Assembly (NCBI GenBank): GCA_013001485.1
Contig: JABDMN010000175.1
Span: 1-5,543 of the forward strand
Direction of reading: 5' to 3'
Length of the DNA stretch: 5,543 nt
Origin: Acidimicrobiia bacterium
GTDB lineage: Bacteria > Actinomycetota > Acidimicrobiia > Spongiisociales > UBA5794
Below the pieces are notes generated by a model that had not been told where the DNA came from, ran no database searches, and saw only the letters and a program-made list of their open reading frames with translations. A program made the translations under genes and the position numbers. Below, one piece after another: positions 1 through 5,543 of the stretch (its first letter is position 1; each line of letters opens with the position of its first letter).

Positions 1-298
1 CGACCAGCTCGTCCTCGTTGGTCGTGCCCTCGTACACCCACCTCGTACCCGGCTTCATCGGCAAATACGGATTGTCGATCACCGTCGGATTGTCGAAGTT
101 GTCCGCATCAAACACACAACTCGGTCCTCCGGGAAGCGCACACAGCGAGGTGTCGGCTGCAGATGGGCGCTCCGCCAGGGCGACCTGCTGGTCGAGGGTC
201 GGCCGTGCCTCGGGCTGTTGAGCCACTACTTGTGCGGCACACGCTCCTGCGACGAGGGCGAACACTCCTACAACGACTACACGACGTGCGGTCAACAT
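1..298 (-). CDS. Secreted protein of unknown function (partial, N-terminus)
   Basis: The first 99 codons of a gene that runs off the left edge. The start is well supported: AAGGAG lies 8 bases upstream of an ATG, and the protein begins MLTARR followed by a hydrophobic core (about 7-19), a standard export signal. Cleavage could be by signal peptidase I after VVA (residue 26), or at a weak lipobox, AGAC, with Cys20 as the lipid site. The mature part has Cys53 and Cys61, which could form a disulfide, then FDADNFDNPTVIDNPYLP and KPGTRWVYEG (about 82-91). That aromatic NPY...KPGTRWVYEG pattern resembles uncharacterised secreted proteins seen, from memory, in actinobacteria and environmental genomes; I know no function for them. 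It starts 32 bases after the RND permease stop on the same strand, so it is probably co-transcribed, but a role in the efflux system is only suggested by position. Confidence 0.8.
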   Translation of the reverse strand, partial: MLTARRVVVVGVFALVAGACAAQVVAQQPEARPTLDQQVALAERPSAADTSLCALPGGPSCVFDADNFDNPTVIDNPYLPMKPGTRWVYEGTTNEDELV

Positions 299-306
299 AG
301 GACCGA

Positions 307-312
307 CTCCTT
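307..312 (-). promoter_or_regulatory. Ribosome binding site of the secreted-protein gene
   Basis: AAGGAG on the minus strand, 8 bases before the ATG at 298, within the 32-base gap after the permease stop. I see no terminator hairpin or clear promoter in this gap, which supports read-through from the permease gene. Confidence 0.8.
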
Positions 313-330
313 CTTCTCCATCCATGCCGC

Positions 331-3300
331 TCACGCCGAAGCCTCGGCGATCACAGACTCAGGGCTCCACCCACGAGGCTTCGCAAACCGGAGATAGAGA
401 CTGGGAACGACCAACAGGTTGAGCAACGTGGCCGTGATCAGGCCGCCCAGGATCACGATCGCCATCGGGTACTCGATTTCCTGGCCCGCAATATCACCGC
501 CGATGATCAGCGGAACCAGGGCGAGACCGGTCGTAAGCACCGTCATGGAGATGGGGATCAGGCGCTCCTGCGCACCACGGATCACCAACTCCTTGCCGAA
601 GACCATCCCCTCGAATTTCTCCAGGTGTTGGTAGTGGCTGATGAGCATAATCCCGTTGCGCGCCACGATGCCGAGCACGGTGAAGAAGCCGACCAGCGAA
701 CCGAGCGACAACTCACCGCCCGAGATCGACGCGGCGATGACTCCCCCGACCAATGCGATGGGCAAACACAGGAACGCCAGCAGAGCCAACCGTCCGTTGG
801 TGAACGAAGCGTGCAGGAGCAGAAAGACCCCGACCGCAGCGACGATGGCGAACGTCCAGAGCCGACTTGTGGCGGCCTGCCGCTCGGTGAACTCACCCAG
901 CAGCTCGAACCGGAATCCGGCCGGCCAGTCGACCTCCTCGAGCTGTTCCTCGAGGTCGGTGACAACCGACCCGAGGTCCCGCGTACCGTCGAGATTGGCT
1001 CCGACATCGAGGCTGCGGAACAGGTCGTGATGCTGAATCTTGTTCGGCACCGGAACGACCTCGACTGCGGCGACGTCTGTGAGGCGGACGTAGTCACCGG
1101 TGGGTGTATCGATGAGCATATTCTTGACGTCGGTGAGGCTGGCTCTGGCACTCGGAATTGTCCACACCTGCACGTCGTACGCCTTGCCGTCCCGGAACAG
1201 GTCGCCCGCCTCCTCGCCCGCGATCAGCCGAGCCGAGGCGCGGCGGACATCGCCAGGTTTGAGCCCATATCCCTGGGAGGCTGCCAGGTCAACTGTCACC
1301 CGAACCTGCGGGATGTCCAACTGGAACTCGACATGGTTCTCCTTGGTACCCGGGATGGACCCAAGGATCTCGTTCACCTCCCCTGCTCGCTCCCGAAGCA
1401 ACTCGAGGTCGGAACCGAATACCCGAATGGTGATCGGCTCGCTCGAACCGGTGAGCACCTCACGGATTCGCTCCTTGAGGTAGGTCTGAACATCCCGGTA
1501 GAGGCCGGGGTAACCGTCGACGGTCTCTTGGATTGCGTCCAAGGTTTCGTCGTAGTCAACGGCCGGGTCCACACTCACCCAGTTTTCGCCGAAATCCACC
1601 CCGACGACCTCGTCCATGAGCATGGCCTGACCTATGTGGGATCCTGCGTTTTGCACTCCCGGAATCGTGAGGAGCTCGCGATTCACCTGCTCGGTGATCC
1701 GGACCATCTCGACCTGTCCGGTTCCGGGCCGGGTCAGCCAGTGCATCAGGAAGTCTCGCTCCTTGAAGTCCGGCAGAAGCGACTGGCCGAGGAACGGCGC
1801 CAACACCAAGCCCAGCACGGACACGGCGCCGGCCACCCCATACGCCCCACGGGGCTTGTTGACGATCGGTTCGAGAATCTTCGTATAGGCCCGCTTCAGC
1901 GGAGGGACCACCGGCGACTCTCGATGCTGGAGGGACTTCGGATTCTTGAAGACAACCAAGCTGAGCGCCGGTGTGACAGTCAACGCCACCAACATCGAGG
2001 CGAACAATGCGAGTGCGTACGACGTGACGAGGGGACGGAAGAACGCACCGGACAAACCGGTTAGCGTGAAGATTGGCACGATCGCGACGATTTCGAGCAA
2101 CGTGGCGTAGACGATGGCGCTTCTGACCTCGAGCGACGCATCGAGGACCACGCGAGCGGTCGAGCGGGTTCCGCCTTCGGCTCGATGTTGCCGGAGTCTT
2201 CGCACGACATTCTCGATGTCGATGATCGCATCGTCGACGATGTCGCCCAGTGCGATCACGAACCCAGCCAGGATCATCGTGTTGATCGTCGCCCCCCGGG
2301 CATGGAGCACAAGCCCTGCGATGACCAACGACAGCGGGATCGCCACAACACTGATGAGCGCAGTCCGCCATTCATAGAGGAACAGGGTGAGCATCAGGAT
2401 CATCAAGATGGCGCCCATGAGGATCGCCGTCGACAGATTGCCGACGGCCTCCTCGATGAAGGTTGCAGGCCGGAAGATCTCGGCGTCGATCACGATCCCC
2501 GGTAGGCCGGGCTCCAGTTCGGCCATTGCCTCTTCGACCCCGCGGGTGACATCCAACGTGTTCGCCCACGGCAGTTTCTCGACGATGAGCATCAGCCCCG
2601 GCCCGTCGTTGATCACGGCATCGCCGAGCAAGGGCTGGTGATCCCGCACGAGGTTGGCGACATCGCCGAGCTGCAGGTTCTCCCCCCTGGTGTTCACCAG
2701 CGGGACCTTCTCCAAGTCCTCCGCGTCCACGATCGGCGGCACGTGCCTAATGTTCAGGCGTTTGCCGTTCTCGCCGATCCACCCACCGGTGCCAATGACG
2801 TGACCCTCGGAGTATTGGACCAGCCCGGACTCCAGCGCATCGGCGGTGGCATTCACCACGGCGTCGACCGCAACGCTCTTTTCCTGCATCTTTTCGGGGT
2901 CGACTTGCACCTGGAGCATTTCGAGTCGTTCGCCCCAAATAGGGACGTTTGCGACTCCTGGCACACGTAGCAGACGGGCCCGGATCTTCCAGTACGAGAC
3001 CATCGACATGTCGATGAGATCCACGTCGGGATCGGCCGATGTCAAGCCTATTTTCATGACCCGGCTGGTCGACGACAGCGGCTGGATCATGAACGGAGGG
3101 CTCGACCACGTTGGCAACTGCGGCGCTACGAGAGCGATGCGTTCGCTGACGAGCTGCCTAGCCTCGAGCAGATCGGTGCCCCGTTTGAAGATCATCTGGA
3201 TTGATGACAGACCCTCGACACTGGTGGATCGCATCTCATCTAGACCCTCGACACCCGCAAGGCTCTGTTCGAGTGGAACGGTGACGAGCGCCTCAACCTC

Positions 3301-3477
3301 CTGGGCCGAAAGGCCGAGAGACGGCGTCTGTATCTCTACTCGCGGAGGAGCAAACTCGGGAAACACGTCGACCGCCGTGTGACTCAGTTGCTGCACGCCA
3401 GAGAACATGATCCCCGCCGCCACCGCCATTACGAGAAAGCGGTACTTGAGACTCGAACCAACAACCCACTTCAGCAT
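331..3477 (-). CDS. CusA/HAE-like RND efflux permease
   Basis: This is a complete 1048-residue RND (ACR_tran family) inner-membrane transporter, the normal length for the family. TM1 is at about 10-30, the first periplasmic loop at 33-345 (with DVFPEFAPPRVEIQT near 37-51), TM2-TM6 at about 346-508, TM7 at 543-565, the second loop at 566-868 (KPGDVRR at 740-746), and TM8-TM12 at 871-1031. Proton-relay candidates are present: Asp415-Asp416 in TM4 (matching AcrB D407/D408), Arg940 in the TM10 motif ARNGIML (AcrB K940), and Arg972 and Thr979 in TM11 (AcrB R971 and T978). Asp412 and Glu462 add two further acids inside TM4 and TM5. The CusA methionine triad is not conserved: the aligned residues are His579, Asn632 and Glu673. 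The N-terminus MLKWVVGSSLKYRF is typical of the family, and AGGAG lies 6 bases upstream. A proton-driven exporter is likely; the substrate is unknown. Confidence 0.96.
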   Translation of the reverse strand: MLKWVVGSSLKYRFLVMAVAAGIMFSGVQQLSHTAVDVFPEFAPPRVEIQTPSLGLSAQEVEALVTVPLEQSLAGVEGLDEMRSTSVEGLSSIQMIFKRGTDLLEARQLVSERIALVAPQLPTWSSPPFMIQPLSSTSRVMKIGLTSADPDVDLIDMSMVSYWKIRARLLRVPGVANVPIWGERLEMLQVQVDPEKMQEKSVAVDAVVNATADALESGLVQYSEGHVIGTGGWIGENGKRLNIRHVPPIVDAEDLEKVPLVNTRGENLQLGDVANLVRDHQPLLGDAVINDGPGLMLIVEKLPWANTLDVTRGVEEAMAELEPGLPGIVIDAEIFRPATFIEEAVGNLSTAILMGAILMILMLTLFLYEWRTALISVVAIPLSLVIAGLVLHARGATINTMILAGFVIALGDIVDDAIIDIENVVRRLRQHRAEGGTRSTARVVLDASLEVRSAIVYATLLEIVAIVPIFTLTGLSGAFFRPLVTSYALALFASMLVALTVTPALSLVVFKNPKSLQHRESPVVPPLKRAYTKILEPIVNKPRGAYGVAGAVSVLGLVLAPFLGQSLLPDFKERDFLMHWLTRPGTGQVEMVRITEQVNRELLTIPGVQNAGSHIGQAMLMDEVVGVDFGENWVSVDPAVDYDETLDAIQETVDGYPGLYRDVQTYLKERIREVLTGSSEPITIRVFGSDLELLRERAGEVNEILGSIPGTKENHVEFQLDIPQVRVTVDLAASQGYGLKPGDVRRASARLIAGEEAGDLFRDGKAYDVQVWTIPSARASLTDVKNMLIDTPTGDYVRLTDVAAVEVVPVPNKIQHHDLFRSLDVGANLDGTRDLGSVVTDLEEQLEEVDWPAGFRFELLGEFTERQAATSRLWTFAIVAAVGVFLLLHASFTNGRLALLAFLCLPIALVGGVIAASISGGELSLGSLVGFFTVLGIVARNGIMLISHYQHLEKFEGMVFGKELVIRGAQERLIPISMTVLTTGLALVPLIIGGDIAGQEIEYPMAIVILGGLITATLLNLLVVPSLYLRFAKPRGWSPESVIAEASA

Positions 3478-3483
3478 GATGCG

Positions 3484-3488
3484 CTCCT
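3484..3488 (-). promoter_or_regulatory. Ribosome binding site of the complete RND permease
   Basis: AGGAG on the minus strand, 6 bases before the ATG at 3477. It shares bases with the TAG stop of the mini-adaptor (3489-3487), so a ribosome ending the adaptor sits on the site that starts the permease. This fixes the permease start and suggests coupled translation. Confidence 0.8.
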
Positions 3489-3924
3489 ACTTCCCTATCC
3501 CGAACTCGGCGCCGTACAACTCGGGCACTCCGATGACCACCACTGGTGTGCCTTCTGGGGGTCCTGACTCAAAGAAGGCCTGCTGGGATGCCTCGTAAAC
3601 CTCCTCGAGCTCGTGGCGAATGAAAACGAGCGGTTCGGGACTGGTGTAGACCCAATATGTCCCGGTCGGATCGATGATGATCGCTGCGCTCGGCACGACG
3701 AGCCCCGTCTCGGCCTGCTCAACGGTTCCGAGCTGGATGTCGAGACGAGTAGCCGCCGAGTCGCTCAATTGGAGGCGCGAAATCTCACTGTCGTCGATCG
3801 CCTCGACGATGACCGGAGGCTCACCGCTCGCCCCTTCTGTTGGGTCACCGCAGCTCACCAGCGTCAACGAGGCGAAGACCAGAGCGCCGACCTTGGTTGT
3901 CCCATTGCTGGATGGGCCTCTCAT
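3487..3924 (-). CDS. Mini RND adaptor lipoprotein
   Basis: This 145-residue lipoprotein probably assists the two flanking RND permeases on the outer face of the membrane. Residues 12-24 form a hydrophobic signal segment ending in the lipobox LVSC, so Cys25 would be acylated. A short acidic linker follows. Residues about 48-145 resemble the C-terminal part of membrane fusion proteins: LVVPSAAIIID near 75-85, then TYWVYTSPEPLVF at 89-101, and a closing segment near 121-142 (GPPEGTPVVV, then ELYGAEFG). A typical RND adaptor has about 350-400 residues; the lipoyl and alpha-hairpin domains are absent. The start codon overlaps the upstream permease stop (ATGA) and follows a GGAGG site by 7 bases. 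Similar short proteins next to RND permeases are, from memory, common in actinobacteria, so this is likely a real minimal form and not decay: the frame is intact and tightly packed. The adaptor role is inferred. Confidence 0.85.
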   Translation of the reverse strand: MRGPSSNGTTKVGALVFASLTLVSCGDPTEGASGEPPVIVEAIDDSEISRLQLSDSAATRLDIQLGTVEQAETGLVVPSAAIIIDPTGTYWVYTSPEPLVFIRHELEEVYEASQQAFFESGPPEGTPVVVIGVPELYGAEFGIGK

Positions 3925-5543
3925 GCCTCAGCCTCCGACGCTCGTGGTCGCAGTAACTCGTTGGCTTGATCAGAGTCGTTGTTGCTCGCCATGATCGTGG
4001 TCTGCGACGGCGTGAGATCGATCACGTCGCCGTTCACCCCGCCCTCGATGGTGAAGAGGTCGTCGGCGGAGGTGTCGCGATGTGAAACGCGGCCCCAACG
4101 CAGATACAGCGGAGGCAGCACGACAAGGGTCAGTATCAACGCGGTGACCATGCCGCCGAGCACTGCGACGGCCGCTGGGGCAGCGATCTCGAGGCCTGCC
4201 CGACCTCCCAGGAGCACGAGGGGAATGAAGAGTGCGGCCAGCGCAATGGCGGAGCCAACCACCGGCACCACCACATTCGCCGTGGCTGTCACCACGAGGT
4301 CCTGCCCGAATGCCTCACCCAGACGCTCGCGTCGCTGATACCTCTGGATCATCAGGATTACCCAGCGGACGGCGATGCTGAACAGGGCGAGGGTTCCGGC
4401 AACCGAGCCGAGTTCGTAATCCCCACCGGTGAGCGCAACGGCGATCACGCTTCCGGAGACGGCCATGGGCAGCGCAAGGAAGGCAAGGGTCGCCAGTCGC
4501 CAGCTCGAGAACGCTGCCTGCAGCAGAAGGTAGACAAGAATTGTCGCAGCAACGGCGGCCAGCACTACTCGTGTTCTCGCTGCGCTGTCGTCGGCGAATC
4601 CTCCGAGCACCTCTGCATGGTGCTCGAGTGGGAACTGCATCCCTTTGATCGCCTCGTCTACCTCAGCAGCGGCGGCGGCCATCGAGCGCCCCGACACCGA
4701 CGCCGTCACGTCGAGATAGGTCGCCACAGACTCGTGTCTGATGACGGTCGGGTTCATCGCAATGCGCACGTCCGCAAGGTCGCCCAGCGGGACCTGGTCT
4801 CCACTGGGCGTTGAGATCGGTAGGGCCGCGACATCGTCAACACTGTCGCGGATCTCCGAAGTTCCCCACACCACCACATCGAAGACCTTCTGGTCTTCGA
4901 AGAGATTGCCGACGATGAGTCCGGAGAGCAACGTAGCGGCTTGGCGGCGCACGTCGCCCGGCTTGACCCCAAAGGCCTGCGCTCGTTCGATGTCGACCTC
5001 GATCTCGATCGCCGGCTCCTCGATCGCTGCCTCCACACGCACTCCGGCGAGGCCCTCCGTGCCGTCCATCGCAGTTTCTATCTGCTCGGCCATGTTCTGA
5101 CGAACGTCGGGGTTCTCGCCGTAGACGCGAACGACCAGATCGTCATCTCCTTCGCCGAGGATCTCGGTCACGCGGCGCTCGGAATAGGTCGACACGATCG
5201 ACGCAACCTCGCCGCTCTCTGCGGCGATCACCTCGATGTCCCGCAGCGTCTCCTGGTAGTCGGCCGAGGGATCGATCGTCAGCCAGATCTCTGCCTCGTT
5301 CACGTTGACCAGCTGATCAGACAGAATCGCACGCCCTACGTGAGCGCCGATGCTGGTCACCCCCTCGTTCGCCCCCAGATCGTCAACTACTTGCGCCGTG
5401 ATCTCGTCCATGCGGGGCAACGAAGTCCCGGGAGCGGCCTCGAGTCGGACGAGAACATCGCGCTCTTGTAGCGAGGGCCGTAGCGCCGGGGAAGTGAACA
5501 TGAACGCCACCATTCCTACGACGAGGAATACGGCCCATACGCC
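3921..5543 (-). CDS. RND permease, C-terminal half (partial)
   Basis: This is the C-terminal 540 residues of an inner-membrane RND (ACR_tran family) transporter, expected to use proton influx to export a substrate. The frame stays open to the right edge: ten codons precede the first visible Met (5513) and encode a hydrophobic stretch matching TM7, so 5513 is not the real start. Counting from that Met, the second periplasmic loop runs about 10-310, with a KPGDVRR motif at 184-190. TM8-TM12 run about 315-473, ending in PPLYLRW. A polar, acidic 55-residue tail follows (about 475-530). The loop aligns by eye throughout with the complete permease downstream. Oddities are Trp384 where that permease has Asn in the TM10 RNG motif, and loss of the TM11 Arg and Thr (Val414 and Ser421 instead). 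The stop overlaps the next start as ATGA. The family call is firm; the substrate is unknown. Confidence 0.93.
   Translation of the reverse strand, partial: GVWAVFLVVGMVAFMFTSPALRPSLQERDVLVRLEAAPGTSLPRMDEITAQVVDDLGANEGVTSIGAHVGRAILSDQLVNVNEAEIWLTIDPSADYQETLRDIEVIAAESGEVASIVSTYSERRVTEILGEGDDDLVVRVYGENPDVRQNMAEQIETAMDGTEGLAGVRVEAAIEEPAIEIEVDIERAQAFGVKPGDVRRQAATLLSGLIVGNLFEDQKVFDVVVWGTSEIRDSVDDVAALPISTPSGDQVPLGDLADVRIAMNPTVIRHESVATYLDVTASVSGRSMAAAAAEVDEAIKGMQFPLEHHAEVLGGFADDSAARTRVVLAAVAATILVYLLLQAAFSSWRLATLAFLALPMAVSGSVIAVALTGGDYELGSVAGTLALFSIAVRWVILMIQRYQRRERLGEAFGQDLVVTATANVVVPVVGSAIALAALFIPLVLLGGRAGLEIAAPAAVAVLGGMVTALILTLVVLPPLYLRWGRVSHRDTSADDLFTIEGGVNGDVIDLTPSQTTIMASNNDSDQANELLRPRASEAEA
3932..3936 (-). 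promoter_or_regulatory. Ribosome binding site of the mini-adaptor gene
   Basis: GGAGG on the minus strand, 7 bases before the ATG at 3924. It lies inside the last codons of the upstream permease, and the start overlaps that gene's TGA as ATGA, so translation of the two genes is probably coupled. Confidence 0.8.

Noticed and set aside
18..221. A 67-codon plus-strand open frame near the left edge.
   Set aside because: It is antisense to the secreted-protein gene, which has a clear signal peptide and ribosome binding site. The plus-strand frame has neither.
299..330. Possible terminator or promoter in the gap between the permease and the secreted-protein gene.
   Set aside because: The 32 bases hold a ribosome binding site but no inverted repeat with a T-run and no convincing -35/-10 pair.
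625..2064. A 479-codon open frame on the plus strand opposite the complete RND permease.
   Set aside because: The translation is a low-complexity run rich in Arg, Asp, Glu, His and Gln with no recognisable domain, typical of an antisense frame in GC-rich coding DNA. The minus-strand permease explains every base.
1556..2371. A 271-codon open frame on the minus strand in another phase within the permease.
   Set aside because: It is Arg-, Gly- and Pro-rich with no family resemblance, and lies wholly inside a confidently identified permease frame. No frameshift in the permease is needed to explain it.
1240..4964. Similar sequence blocks in the two permeases (for example the KPGDVRR coding regions at 1240-1260 and 4944-4964) as a recent duplication or repeat.
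   Set aside because: The similarity is clear in protein but weak in DNA, with different codons and many substitutions, so this is old paralogy and not a recent repeat.
3921..5513. Treating the Met at 5513 as the start of a short, 530-residue half-size RND protein.
   Set aside because: The frame is open upstream to the window edge, and the extra codons encode the hydrophobic TM7 segment expected there, so this is a full-size permease cut by the window.

Overview
The window is one strand-coherent block of four genes, all on the minus strand, so transcription runs from the right edge to the left. In transcription order it holds: (1) the C-terminal half of an RND-superfamily permease, cut by the right edge; (2) a 145-residue lipoprotein that looks like a miniature periplasmic adaptor; (3) a complete 1048-residue RND permease of the CusA/HAE-like type; and (4) the first 99 codons of a secreted protein of unknown function, cut by the left edge. 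Genes 1 and 2 overlap by an ATGA. Genes 2 and 3 are 9 bases apart, with the ribosome binding site lying over the stop codon of gene 2. Genes 3 and 4 are 32 bases apart. I read this as one operon whose promoter and terminator both lie outside the window. There are no RNA genes, insertion sequences, CRISPR arrays or long intergenic stretches.

The DNA is GC-rich (roughly 60% by eye), with strong Shine-Dalgarno sites. The full-length permease, the mini-adaptor and the secreted protein all resemble, from memory, families common in Actinomycetota. An actinobacterium, perhaps an environmental lineage such as Acidimicrobiia, is therefore the best guess, but this is inference from gene content and composition only.

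Functionally the block looks like a proton-driven export system made of two different RND permeases and one very small lipid-anchored adaptor. The adaptor keeps only a region resembling the membrane-proximal domain of membrane fusion proteins. It has no room for the coiled-coil hairpin and lipoyl domain that reach a TolC-type channel, which fits a host without a classical outer membrane. The complete permease keeps the expected charged residues in TM4, TM10 and TM11. The partial permease has lost several of the matching TM10/TM11 positions, so the pair may work as an unequal heteromer in which one subunit does most of the proton coupling. Neither permease has the methionine cluster of the copper/silver pump CusA at the aligned positions, so the substrate is unknown.
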